Below are positions 1-8,076 of a stretch of DNA of 64,000 bases, in pieces; the stretch's first letter is position 1, and every line of letters starts with the position of its first letter. The notes beneath the pieces were generated by a model that was not told the origin of the DNA, made no database searches, and worked only from the letters and a program-made list of their open reading frames with translations. Origin of the DNA: Deltaproteobacteria bacterium (GTDB taxonomy: Bacteria > Myxococcota > Kuafuiibacteriia > Kuafuiibacteriales > Kuafuiibacteriaceae); contig JADJBV010000001.1 in NCBI GenBank assembly GCA_016703535.1, positions 6,128,001-6,192,000 on the forward strand. The letters are read 5' to 3'. The translations under genes and the position numbers were made by a program.

Positions 1-1
1 C

Positions 2-1198
2 GTGATCTTGGCGTTGGCCTTGTTGGATCTGTTGTTGGTGTTGAAGCCCGGGGTGGTGGTGCAGCGGGAGCTCCCCGAGACCGTCTCCTTGGCCCGACCT
101 TTTACGGTCACCTTGGAGGTCAAGAACAACCTGCGCCGCAAGTTGCTGGTCGAGCTCAACGAAGGCCTGTTCCTCCACGCCGAGGCCGAGGGCCTCCCCC
201 TCCGGATGGAGGTCGAGGCGGGGGTGGTGCGGCGGGGGACGTACAAGCTCAAGGCCATGGAGCGGGGCCCCCAAAAACTCGGTGAACACTGGGTCCGTTA
301 TCGATCACCCGCGGGCTTTTGGATCCGGCAACTCAAGTTGCAAGCCGAAAACACCATCCGCGTCTTTCCTGACGTCCAGGCGGTCCGCCACTACGAACTT
401 TTGGCCCGCCAGAACCGGGATCTGATGTCCTCCCGGGTCACCAAAATGCGGGGCGGCGACACCGAGTTCGAGCGGCTCCGAGACTTTTTGCCCGACGATG
501 AGTTCCGCCGCATCGACTGGCGATCGACGGCCCGGCGCGCCAAGTTGACGGTCCGGGAGTTCCAGGTCGAGAAGAACCAGAACCTGGTTTTTATGCTCGA
601 CTGCGGCCGGATGATGACCGCGGTCTGGGACGAGCTGACAGCCCTGGACTACGCCCTCAACGCCACCTTGATGTTGTCCCACGTGGCGATCCGCCGGGGC
701 GACAACGTGGGCCTGATCGCCTTCGGTGAAAAGGTGCACCGGATGATCAAGCCCCGGGGTGGGGCCAGCGCCTCGAATCGGATCATCCAAGGCACCTACG
801 ATCTTTTCCCCCAGATGGTGGAGCCCGACTACGAGTCGGCCTTTCGGGCCCTCAAGCTCCACATCAAAAAGCGCACCTTGGTGGTGTTCATCACCCACGC
901 CATCGACGAACAAACCGCCCGGCGGATCCAGGCTCTGACCCGGGATCTGTTGCCCCAACACCTGCCGCTGTGCGTTTTGCTCAAGGATCGAGAGCTGGAG
1001 GCCCGGGCCGCCCAGTCGGCCTCGAGCGCCGAAGACGTTTGTGTGCAGGCCGCGGCGGGAGAGATGTTGCTCTGGCGGGATCGCCTGCAGCGGGAGCTCC
1101 AGCGGGCCGGGGTGTTGGTGTTGGACGTGCTCCACGATCAGCTGACCGCCGCCTTGGTCAGTCGTTACCTGGAGGTCAAAGCCCGAGGCTTGATCTGA
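2..1198 (+). CDS. DUF58 domain protein (5' end possibly cut by window)
   Basis: About 398 residues are visible. A hydrophobic N-terminal stretch (LALALLDLLLVL) is followed by a beta-rich segment, then the DUF58 core near residues 150-200: GGDTEFERLRDF, then DDEFRRIDWRSTARR and the VFMLDCGRMM strand. The last part resembles a von Willebrand A fold. DUF58 proteins usually lie next to MoxR-type AAA+ ATPases and are thought to act in envelope or complex assembly at the membrane. A MoxR partner, if present, would be upstream of this window. The open frame runs to the first bases of the window, so the true start may lie outside. The family call is firm; the cellular role is inferred from the family only. 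Confidence 0.85.
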   Translation: MILALALLDLLLVLKPGVVVQRELPETVSLARPFTVTLEVKNNLRRKLLVELNEGLFLHAEAEGLPLRMEVEAGVVRRGTYKLKAMERGPQKLGEHWVRYRSPAGFWIRQLKLQAENTIRVFPDVQAVRHYELLARQNRDLMSSRVTKMRGGDTEFERLRDFLPDDEFRRIDWRSTARRAKLTVREFQVEKNQNLVFMLDCGRMMTAVWDELTALDYALNATLMLSHVAIRRGDNVGLIAFGEKVHRMIKPRGGASASNRIIQGTYDLFPQMVEPDYESAFRALKLHIKKRTLVVFITHAIDEQTARRIQALTRDLLPQHLPLCVLLKDRELEARAAQSASSAEDVCVQAAAGEMLLWRDRLQRELQRAGVLVLDVLHDQLTAALVSRYLEVKARGLI

Positions 1199-1239
1199 AG
1201 GAGGTCGCGGAAGAAGCGGCCCTGTCTAGATAGACCGAC

Positions 1240-1686
1240 TCAGCCGCCGACGTGGGCCACGAGGTTGTCGAGCGTCTTGGCGGTGCCCTCATGCACGCCG
1301 AACTTCAGAAACTGCTCAAAGTGATCCCGCGTCGGGCTCTTGATCGACACCACCATCAACGTCACCTCTCCGTCTTGGGTGAGCTCGACGGTTCCGGTGG
1401 CGCCCATCGCGTTGAACACGAGCTTTGACGGGTGTTCAATCACGAGGTAGGTGCCAACAAAAGGTGGGCCGTGACCGGCGTTGACGAAGGCGAAGCTGCC
1501 GCCAACCCGCAGGTCCACCGAGCAGGACACCAGCGGCGCGCCGGTGGGATCCCACCACGCCACCAGCTCCTCGGGCGTGGTCCACGCGGCGAACACGTCC
1601 TCAGGCGAGGCGCGAAAGCGGCGTCTGAACCAGAGCGTGGTGCGCTCGCGGTCGACTTCGAACGGGGAGTGGGTCGCGGATTTCAC
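1240..1686 (-). CDS. SRPBCC/AHSA1-family protein
   Basis: A protein of about 148 residues with the START/Bet v1-like helix-grip pattern of the AHSA1 (SRPBCC) family: FRRRFRASPEDVFAAWTTPEEL near the N-terminus, WWDPTGAP, then GGSFAF. The start is a GTG at 1686, whose last two bases overlap the TGA of the upstream ArsR gene (GTGA), so translation is probably coupled. ArsR plus SRPBCC is a very common two-gene operon in which the regulator controls itself and its partner. The ligand or substrate cannot be told from the sequence. Confidence 0.85.
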   Translation of the reverse strand: MKSATHSPFEVDRERTTLWFRRRFRASPEDVFAAWTTPEELVAWWDPTGAPLVSCSVDLRVGGSFAFVNAGHGPPFVGTYLVIEHPSKLVFNAMGATGTVELTQDGEVTLMVVSIKSPTRDHFEQFLKFGVHEGTAKTLDNLVAHVGG

Positions 1687-2027
1687 TTCTTGGACTCCTT
1701 GTTCTTCTTCTTGCTGAGGTGCACGTCGAGGCGATCGAAGCGGCGCTCCCATTGCTCACGAAAAGGCGCCAACCACCCTTCGACGGACTCCAGCGGTCCC
1801 CCAACAACGAGGCTGCGCGGCCGTCGCTGGGCGTCGATGGAAGCGCGAATGAGCCCGGCATCCTCGAGCACCCGCAGGTGCTTCGAGATCGTCGGCTGAC
1901 GCATCGCAAACGGCTCAGCCAGCTCAGCAACCGTAGCGTCGCCTTTCGCCAGTCGGGCGAGGATCGCCCGCCGAGTCGGGTCCGACAGTGCCGAAAAGAC
2001 CAGATCGAGCTGCGCGGACTCCTTCAT
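1683..2027 (-). CDS. ArsR-family winged-helix regulator
   Basis: A protein of 114 residues. The N-terminal pattern DLVFSALSDPTRRAILARL and the recognition helix region MRQPTISKHLRVLEDAGLI are typical ArsR/SmtB winged-helix signatures. No obvious Cys metal site is present, so it may sense something other than a metal, as in the SRPBCC-associated ArsR group. It is the first gene of a two-gene operon with the SRPBCC gene, which starts inside its stop codon. A palindromic site lies about 15 bp upstream of its start (2042-2057) and is the likely autoregulatory operator. Confidence 0.88.
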   Translation of the reverse strand: MKESAQLDLVFSALSDPTRRAILARLAKGDATVAELAEPFAMRQPTISKHLRVLEDAGLIRASIDAQRRPRSLVVGGPLESVEGWLAPFREQWERRFDRLDVHLSKKKNKESKK

Positions 2028-2041
2028 TCGCGTTTGACTAT

Positions 2042-2057
2042 ATAGCTTTGTAGCTAT
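2042..2057. promoter_or_regulatory. Candidate ArsR operator
   Basis: Perfect inverted repeat ATAGCT-TTGT-AGCTAT in an AT-rich island immediately upstream of the ArsR start at 2027. Position, symmetry and AT-richness against a GC-rich background suggest the autoregulatory operator/promoter. Binding is inferred. Confidence 0.55.
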
Positions 2058-2190
2058 CTAAGCAAGCCGTGATTTCTATGCGAGAGGATCCGGGCCGCTC
2101 CCGGCCTACAGCCACTTATTCGGGGTTCGGCCAACCGCCGAGTTGGGCAGGGCGTCGCGTTGGGTCTCCGTCTTCATGGCGGCTTCCTGA

Positions 2191-2269
2191 GCCCAACGAC
2201 TCCCGCTCAGCTGCGGCAGGATGGGCGCGCAAGCGGCCGGCCGCCGTCAGCTGCAGCGTCTTGTTGGGC
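2191..2269 (-). other. Integron attC-like hairpin downstream of the nuclease-tip immunity gene
   Basis: A 79-bp imperfect palindrome bounded by GCCCAAC and GTTGGGC, which fit the RYYYAAC and GTTRRRY attC core sites. The inner arms (CGCTCAGCTGCGGC against GCCGTCAGCTGCAGCG) pair except for two unpaired bases on one arm, which resembles the extrahelical bases of attC. The arm asymmetry tentatively suggests the orientation of the minus-strand genes. It lies about 90 bp downstream of the SUKH-like gene. It differs from the copies at 10336 and 18482 at about two positions. The rest of 2058-2358 holds no gene that I can support. Confidence 0.65.
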
Positions 2270-2358
2270 TGGGCGGATCACCTGCGAACCCGTGGTCCGA
2301 TGTTCCAACGGCTTTCGGTTCCTTCAGGCAATCCAGCGGGAGCCGCTTGGCCGGCACG

Positions 2359-2802
2359 CTACTCCGTGAGCCCGTTCATGAACTCCGCGAACGAGGCCGC
2401 CACTTGCTCAACTTGGTGGTCCGCGTCTTGGCGGAACACGACGGCTGGTTCGGTTGTGGATAGTCTGTAGTCTAAGCCCCACCACGCCTCGCCCTGGCCG
2501 GCGAACGGCACCACGTGCTCTGGCACTCCAAATGCGGAGCGCACATCAAACGCCCGCATCAAGGACCCGGACGCGACTGTGCCTTCGACACTGAAGAAGG
2601 GAAGCAAGGGGAAATAGCGGCCTCGGCTTTGGAAGGCCGCGTAGTTCGAGACCCCTCCGTTGCGCTCCATAAGCAGATCACGAAGGACCCGGGGGAGCTT
2701 TTGCCCAACATAGCGCTCCGCCACTTCTATCTCAGATGCCTGAGCCCCTGCTCGATCCGATCGAAACCAGAAGGGAAGGAGGTCCTCATCGGTTGGTGCC
2801 AT
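2359..2802 (-). CDS. SMI1/KNR4 (SUKH)-type immunity protein for the nuclease tip
   Basis: A protein of 147 residues without a signal peptide. The segment VGQKLPRVLRDLLMERNGG matches the SUKH pattern (LP..y..f....NGG) of immunity proteins that protect against polymorphic nuclease toxins in the cytosol. Its start overlaps the 3' end of the toxin ORF by 17 bp, the usual toxin-immunity arrangement. An attC-like site follows. Its pairing with a nuclease tip agrees with known SUKH/HNH-type pairs. The specific neutralising role is inferred. Confidence 0.75.
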   Translation of the reverse strand: MAPTDEDLLPFWFRSDRAGAQASEIEVAERYVGQKLPRVLRDLLMERNGGVSNYAAFQSRGRYFPLLPFFSVEGTVASGSLMRAFDVRSAFGVPEHVVPFAGQGEAWWGLDYRLSTTEPAVVFRQDADHQVEQVAASFAEFMNGLTE

Positions 2803-3997
2803 TGGTTGCCCTCAAGTCGGCAGCGCCGCCGGTATGTGGGATACCGATCCTGCCTGCGGACGACCCATGCAGACCATGTGGAACCAGTTGCACCCGAGTG
2901 CCGCCCGCATGGTGTGGTACCAGCCCGAGTCGCTCCATATACTCAAGCCCTGCCGCGGCGGTCGGTCGTCCGCGGGCCCCGGAAAGGCCATAGCGTTCTG
3001 CGACTGCGAGCGCCATTCGCGTTCGGTCCTGGCTTGAGCCATCCAGGCCCGGCACATGGAACTCGTCGACGGCATGCTTGCCGAAATCTACCTGACCGGC
3101 TCGAAACGGGACTCCCTCGCCGGGTCGGAGGTCAACCACTGTCGGATCGTCCGGGTGCGGTAGCTTTGAGGCTCGATCGGGGATGAAGTCAGAATTCCCA
3201 ACCTCACCAGTCCATTTCCCGCCAGTTGGAAGCCGAGCGGCTCGGGTTTGGGCGACCTCCTCGCCCACCGTCCCGATGCTCTTCGCGTCCCTCGCAGCGC
3301 TTTCAACCTTGGCAACCTGGACCAGCCGTCGCGCCTTGAGGGTGCCCGCCAAGGCCGCCTCATCGGGACCTGGAATCAGAACGGCGCCAACAACCTCTGC
3401 CCCGACCACTGACCGGCAGCCATAGAGTTCAACGCCCACAGCCCTGAAGTGGTCGATGTTCGCCTGGTATTCTTCCCAGGAGTGCCCTCCGGGCCGGAGC
3501 CAATCGAGGAAGCCACCAGCGGTCGCCACTGCAGTCGTGACGCCGTGCGCGAGCCCGGCAGCGGAAAGGCCACCCTCACACTTCGCCTCGGGGATCAGAG
3601 CCCTTCCGGTGGGATCCCGATTGTTGACTGGGTCGTTCCCAAAGCCCGCGTACAGGTTCGGCGAGTCCTGGTAACCGGCGGGGTCCACTTGGAGGAACAA
3701 CCTGAACCCCGACGTCCGATTTTCCCCGAAAGACGACCCCTCCCTAGACGCGCGCCCCGAGGAGATCTCCCCCTCCCCCGACACGATCGCCGAGCTCCGC
3801 CACCGCAACGGCGCCGGCGACGCCTGGGCCACCGTCGGCAAGAGGAGCCCCAAAAGCAGCAAAGGCACGGCCACCCGACGCACGGGTCCGCGATGCCTCA
3901 ACAGCGTTTGCAACCTAACTTGCAGAATGGCCCCCGCCCCGATCGCCAAGAGCGCGATCACCGTGACCGCAGCGAGGATGGGCGGCGAATCAAGCAC
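2786..3997 (-). CDS. Displaced Rhs tip: element-derived leader fused to an HNH-type nuclease toxin
   Basis: A hybrid ORF of 403 residues. Residues 1-100 come from the left end of the mobile element: a first hydrophobic segment (about 7-26), a second (about 43-58) ending in a VAQAS-type cleavage site, then a Ser/Gly-rich linker. Residues from FLQVDPAGY onward are the resident Rhs tip boundary (DSPNLYAGF, NDPVN, RDPTG) and a unique toxin domain. The C-terminus has VPHHAGG, QLVPHGLH and IPHTGG, the pattern of LHH/WHH-type HNH/EndoVII nucleases. The start is GTG at 3997 with a weak ribosome site; a TTG near codon 32 would give a standard signal peptide. It follows the recombinase gene by 56 bp. 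The start codon, and whether the hybrid is expressed, remain uncertain. Confidence 0.75.
   Translation of the reverse strand: MLDSPPILAAVTVIALLAIGAGAILQVRLQTLLRHRGPVRRVAVPLLLLGLLLPTVAQASPAPLRWRSSAIVSGEGEISSGRASREGSSFGENRTSGFRLFLQVDPAGYQDSPNLYAGFGNDPVNNRDPTGRALIPEAKCEGGLSAAGLAHGVTTAVATAGGFLDWLRPGGHSWEEYQANIDHFRAVGVELYGCRSVVGAEVVGAVLIPGPDEAALAGTLKARRLVQVAKVESAARDAKSIGTVGEEVAQTRAARLPTGGKWTGEVGNSDFIPDRASKLPHPDDPTVVDLRPGEGVPFRAGQVDFGKHAVDEFHVPGLDGSSQDRTRMALAVAERYGLSGARGRPTAAAGLEYMERLGLVPHHAGGTRVQLVPHGLHGSSAGRIGIPHTGGAADLRATNGTNR
3680..3698 (-). other. Recombination core repeat, copy 1
   Basis: On the minus strand this reads GTTCCTCCAAGTGGACCCC and encodes FLQVDP. The identical 19 bp occur at 11824 and 19971, and each marks an element boundary. 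Flanking bases form imperfect inverted arms (GGGGTCCAC against GGGGTTCAG, 13 bp apart) like a tyrosine-recombinase core site. Confidence 0.8.
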
Positions 3998-4053
3998 CGA
4001 CCCAACATCTTGCCCAACTCCAAGGCCGCCGGGAAGCGGCTAAAGAGGGGGGT

Positions 4054-5082
4054 CTACGGGCCCTCGGCGCCTTCGTCCGCCGCCTCTGCCACCGCGAGCT
4101 CGTCGCCCTCCGCCACCACCTCCCGCTTCGCCGTCGGGTGCGTCGCCGCGTGCACCTCGATCAGCTGACGGATCGAGACGTGCGTGTAGATCTGCGTCGC
4201 GTCCAGGTTCGCGTGGCCCAAGATCTCCTGGATCAGCCGCACGTCGGCACCACGCTCCAGCATCTGCGTGGCCATCGTGTGCCGAAACAGGTGGCACGAG
4301 CCGGTCTTTCCGAGCTGCGCCGCGGTCACGTATTCGCCAATGGTGTGCGTCAGGCCATCGACCGACAGCGGCTCGCCGTACGCCGTCAGGAACAGCCGCT
4401 GCTGCTCCGGATCTACGACGTAGCCCACCCGCACCGTCCGAAGGTACCGATCGATCCAGTCCAGCGCCCGCTCCCCGATTGGCACGAAGCGGTCCTTCTT
4501 CCCCTTGCCCTGCCGCACCGTCACCGTTCGCCGCGCCGCGTCCACGTCGAAGGTCTCCAGGTTCACCAGTTCGCTGCGACGAATGCCCGTCGAGTAGAAC
4601 GTCTCCATGATCGCCCGGTCCCGCACGCCGTGATCGAGCCGCGTATCGGGCTGCCCCAACACCTTCTCCATCTCCTCGTGGGTCAACACCACCCGAGGCA
4701 GCTGGTAGCCGAGCCGCGGCAGCTCGAGATCTTGGGCCGGGCTGAAGAGCACCACGTTGCGCCGGGCCAAGAAGCGAAAGAAGCCCCGCAGGTTCGAGAG
4801 CCGCGCGTATTGGCTCCGAAACGTCAGCGGCGTCCCCGATGGCTTTCGGTACTCGAACAAGTGCCGCGCGTACCGCTCGACGATCGCCTTGGTGATCTGC
4901 GTCGGCCGCGAGAGGTCCCGGTCCGCGCACCACTGGATGAAATAGTTCAGCGTCCGACGGCTGTTCTTGATCGTGTGCGCCGAGTAGTTCCGCGTCTCCA
5001 TCCACGCGTGGTACTCCCGCGACCGCACCAAGAACCCCTCGGCATCGAACGGATCACCGGGCGGGAGCTTCTTCGCCGGCAT
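4054..5082 (-). CDS. Tyrosine recombinase of the Rhs-tip element, copy 1
   Basis: A protein of 342 residues with an N-terminal SAM-like core-binding domain (about 20-130) and a C-terminal catalytic domain. Catalytic residues are visible: Arg in STGIRRSELVNL, Lys in GKGKKDRF, His-x-x-Arg in HLFRHTMATQ, His in LGHANLDATQ and the nucleophilic Tyr in IYTHV. It looks XerC-like; the extra helix diagnostic of integron IntI is not apparent. The start ATG lies 3 bp beyond the primase stop (TGAGCGATG). It sits next to the left terminus, as integrases often do, and probably recombines the 19-bp FLQVDP core. The acidic tail (EGDELAVAEAADEG) is unusual. The substrate assignment is inferred. Confidence 0.92.
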   Translation of the reverse strand: MPAKKLPPGDPFDAEGFLVRSREYHAWMETRNYSAHTIKNSRRTLNYFIQWCADRDLSRPTQITKAIVERYARHLFEYRKPSGTPLTFRSQYARLSNLRGFFRFLARRNVVLFSPAQDLELPRLGYQLPRVVLTHEEMEKVLGQPDTRLDHGVRDRAIMETFYSTGIRRSELVNLETFDVDAARRTVTVRQGKGKKDRFVPIGERALDWIDRYLRTVRVGYVVDPEQQRLFLTAYGEPLSVDGLTHTIGEYVTAAQLGKTGSCHLFRHTMATQMLERGADVRLIQEILGHANLDATQIYTHVSIRQLIEVHAATHPTAKREVVAEGDELAVAEAADEGAEGP

Positions 5083-5085
5083 CGC

Positions 5086-8076
5086 TCACTTCCCCGCCGC
5101 CGCGTGGCCGTTCAGCCCCGACTTCGACCGGGATTTGGGTCGCGCCTCCAGATGTGCACTTCCAAAACCCCCGCCAAGATCACCGAGAGCCCCGAGATCT
5201 CTCGGGAGTTCTTGACGGGGTGCGCCTCCGCCAAGGGCCCGCAGCCCCCGCCATCGAGGGTGAACCCCCGCCAAGTTGGCCTCGACCCCCGCCAAGTTGG
5301 GCGCGCGCTGGGGCCCCGCCAGGCCGTACACCAGGCGCCGCTTGCCGCCGCCGCCGTGGGCCACCAGGTACTCGAGTTCTTCGAGGCGACCGAGGTGCAA
5401 GCGGAGTTGCGTGTGCCCAAGACCCGTTCGCTCCCGCAGCTCACGGCGTGTGAAGCGCACCGCCTCGGCCTCCAGGCCCTCGCTCTTCGCTCGCTCCCGC
5501 ACCATCCCCGCGCAGGCCTCCAGCACCCGCTCGGTCTGGGCCGGCAGCTCGTCGCTCCGCCCAAACAGGCTGCGAGAGAGTCGGTCCGCCATGGCGATGT
5601 CCGACTCGTTCGCTTCAATATAACGCACCACCTGCCCCAGGTGGTTCACCGTGCGGATCGGCCGCTGGTGCTGGTGAAGAAAGGCGATCGCCCGGATCAG
5701 CGTCAGGTACTTCACGTGGTCCCGCCGCGAACGGGTCCGCCGGTGATCGAAGCTCAGCTTCGGCGCGAAGGGGTTGGTCACCAACAACGGCTCCAGCAGC
5801 CGCTGCGCGTTTTGATAGAGCGCCTGCACGTGGTCCCGGGCCCGCCGCGCCAGCAGCCCCTCCAACGTCTGCGCCTCCCGCTGACGCTGGTGGATCGCCG
5901 CCGTCTGCTCCGCGCCCTCGTCCACCGTCAGCACCAGGCAACGGTTGAGCAGCTCCTCGTCCACTTCGATCGCCGTGGTGGTCGCGAAGATCATCACCGG
6001 CCCCTGCACCCGGTACTCGTGGGTCAACAGCCGACCGGTTGCCGGATCTTTGCCGGTGCTCGCGATGGTCAGCGCCCCGTCGCTCTGCAGCAGCTTCAGC
6101 GCGTAAGATGCGCTCTGCGCTCCCTGCTCTTCCGCGATGGCCAAGATCTTGTGCGACAGGTCCGTCTCGCCCATGTAAAACAGGCTCTGCCCCGTCATCG
6201 CGCTGTACTGCACCCGATCTTCCTCGGGCACCAACCGCAGCACAGCGTCCATCAGCGAAGACTTCCCCGCCGCGCTCGAAGACTGAATGACCACCGCCAG
6301 CGGCGCCTCCAGCTTCCGCGACACCGCGGCCAGGTACGCCACCAGCTTGTTGGTCTCTTCGCCCACCACCCCGCTTTGATCGAAGGCCTCCAGCACCCGC
6401 TCGAGCAGCCTCGGATCCCTCAGCAACGCCAAGGCCTCGGCCCGCTCCGACTCGCTCATCGGCGCCCGAGCCTTCGCGGCCTCTGCCGCCCGCCGGTCTT
6501 CCTCGAGCAGGCCCTCGAGCCGCAGCAAGATCTTCCCGAGGTCGCCCTTGAGCACCACCTCCTCGAGCCCGAGCTCCTCAGCCGCCTGCTTCACAAACGC
6601 GCCCCGCTGCCGAGCGCTGTACAGCTCGAGCGTGTCCACGAAGAACAGGTTCCCGCGGGACACGAAGGCGTTCAGCTTCAGCGTCGACGGCGCCGCGTCC
6701 GCCCGAAGGCCCCGCAACCGCCAACGTCGATCGCCGATCACCAACCGCACCTCACCGTCCAGGCGCTCAAGCCCAAGCTCATCCGCCACCACCAGCGGCG
6801 CGGGCTCGGCCGCGGCCGCGATCGCCGGAGCGGCTAAAGATGGAGTCTCATCCGAAGCGACGGCGACCAGTTCGATCACCTCGCCCGTCACCGGATCGTG
6901 GGGCGGCACTTCGCCGAGGGTCCCCGGCACCACCACCGGCCGATCGCCCGCCATCCACTGGGCCCCGCGGATCGCCGCCTCCAGCGAACGCGGAGCCGGC
7001 TTCACCTTCGAAGCGTATTCGTTCGCGTCCATCCCTTTCGGGAACAGCACCCGAAACACCTCAAATCCTCGGTGCGCCAGCTCCGGTGCAAGGCGACTTG
7101 CAGCCCTATCCCCCGCCTCGTCCCGATCGTAGGCGATCAACACCTTCCGCACCCCGGCCCGCGTCAAGGCCTCCAGCATCTCCTCCGTGAAGCCTTCCAC
7201 CCCGTACGCCGAGGTCACGTTCCGAAAGCCCGCGCTCCAAAACGTCAAGGCGTCGATCAGCGCCTCGCACAAGATCACCTCGCTCGACGACTTCACCCCC
7301 GGCAGGTTGAACACGCCCCGACGGCCATCCGCCCGACGCGGCAAGTACAGGTGGTCCGATCCAAACTTCACGTCCGGCCGAAGCTTCCGCCCGTAGATCT
7401 CCAGCACCTCCCCATCCTCACCGAACACCGGCACCACCAACGAACCGTTAAAGAGCTCGTGCCCACTCGGCCGCAAGATCCCCAGCCGCTGGAGCTGCGC
7501 CCGGATCGCCGCCCCCGCCTTGGTCGCCTTGCCCGGCAACCGCAGCCCCAACGACCGGTTCGCGTGCCCGAGCTGAAACGCTTCCACCACCTCCGCCGAG
7601 TCCAGCCCCCGAGAAGCCAGGTACGCCAGCCCGTCGCCGCCTTCCCTCAACGTCCGGTGGTAGAACGTCACCGCCCGCTGCAACGTCACCACGTCCGACG
7701 CCAGCCCCACCTCGATCGCCGGCGACTCCGCAGGCGCCTCGACCACCACCTCGCTCGCAGCCTCGACCACCGCCGCACCCGGAGCGGCTAAAGGAGGAAG
7801 CTTCTCCTCGAGCACCGCAACAGCCTCGCGAAAGCCCACGCCCTGCGCCTTCATCACCCAGTCGATCACCGAGCCGCCCGTCTGGCAGGCACCAAAGCAA
7901 TGCCAAAGCCCCTTCGCGGGGCTCACGATCAACGAGGGCGTCGACTCCGAGTGAAACGGACACAGCCCCTTCAAGTTGTCGCTCGTCCCCACCAGCCTCA
8001 CGCCGTGCGACTCCACCAGCCCGCGGATCGCCACCTCACGCTTGATCCGATCGATCGTCGTCTCGGGGATGCTCAC
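5086..8076 (-). CDS. CHC2-Toprim primase fused to AAA+ ATPase, copy 1
   Basis: Probable 996-residue replication protein. The start is the GTG at 8076, preceded by AAGGAG eight bases upstream and overlapping the stop of the zinc-finger gene (GTGA). Domains in order: a CHC2 zinc finger (CPFHSESTPS, then HCFGAC); a linker; Toprim (LCEALIDALTFW, then AYDRDEAGDRAA); an ATPase with Walker A SSSAAGKSSL and a later NRCLVL segment; and a winged-helix-like C-terminus before a Gly/Arg-rich tail. Such primase-helicase fusions accompany integrases on mobile elements and satellites and would start element-specific replication. The intact frame here contrasts with the frameshifted copy 2. Confidence 0.88.
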   Translation of the reverse strand: MSIPETTIDRIKREVAIRGLVESHGVRLVGTSDNLKGLCPFHSESTPSLIVSPAKGLWHCFGACQTGGSVIDWVMKAQGVGFREAVAVLEEKLPPLAAPGAAVVEAASEVVVEAPAESPAIEVGLASDVVTLQRAVTFYHRTLREGGDGLAYLASRGLDSAEVVEAFQLGHANRSLGLRLPGKATKAGAAIRAQLQRLGILRPSGHELFNGSLVVPVFGEDGEVLEIYGRKLRPDVKFGSDHLYLPRRADGRRGVFNLPGVKSSSEVILCEALIDALTFWSAGFRNVTSAYGVEGFTEEMLEALTRAGVRKVLIAYDRDEAGDRAASRLAPELAHRGFEVFRVLFPKGMDANEYASKVKPAPRSLEAAIRGAQWMAGDRPVVVPGTLGEVPPHDPVTGEVIELVAVASDETPSLAAPAIAAAAEPAPLVVADELGLERLDGEVRLVIGDRRWRLRGLRADAAPSTLKLNAFVSRGNLFFVDTLELYSARQRGAFVKQAAEELGLEEVVLKGDLGKILLRLEGLLEEDRRAAEAAKARAPMSESERAEALALLRDPRLLERVLEAFDQSGVVGEETNKLVAYLAAVSRKLEAPLAVVIQSSSAAGKSSLMDAVLRLVPEEDRVQYSAMTGQSLFYMGETDLSHKILAIAEEQGAQSASYALKLLQSDGALTIASTGKDPATGRLLTHEYRVQGPVMIFATTTAIEVDEELLNRCLVLTVDEGAEQTAAIHQRQREAQTLEGLLARRARDHVQALYQNAQRLLEPLLVTNPFAPKLSFDHRRTRSRRDHVKYLTLIRAIAFLHQHQRPIRTVNHLGQVVRYIEANESDIAMADRLSRSLFGRSDELPAQTERVLEACAGMVRERAKSEGLEAEAVRFTRRELRERTGLGHTQLRLHLGRLEELEYLVAHGGGGKRRLVYGLAGPQRAPNLAGVEANLAGVHPRWRGLRALGGGAPRQELPRDLGALGDLGGGFGSAHLEARPKSRSKSGLNGHAAAGK
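5168..5296 (-). repeat. Iteron-like repeats with hairpin in the primase 3' end (candidate element origin)
   Basis: On the plus strand CCCCCGCCAAG or close variants begin at 5168, 5225, 5245, 5265 and 5286; the last four are 20-21 bp apart. A 20-bp spacing is not a multiple of three, so the repeats shift reading frame and protein repetition cannot explain them all. A perfect hairpin CCCGAGA-TC-TCTCGGG lies at 5191-5206. Iterons plus a hairpin near a primase gene resemble a replication origin. The function is inferred. Confidence 0.4.

Noticed and set aside
4054..5082. Recombinase as an integron integrase (IntI), given the attC-like sites nearby
   Set aside because: The catalytic domain reads as XerC-like and I see no IntI-specific additional helix between the conserved patches. 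The element boundaries are the 19-bp FLQVDP repeats, not attC sites.
4138..6837. A 899-residue plus-strand open frame across the integrase and primase
   Set aside because: It is antisense to two clear genes, Arg/His/Pro/Gln-rich, and has no family features; it is an open-frame shadow caused by high GC.
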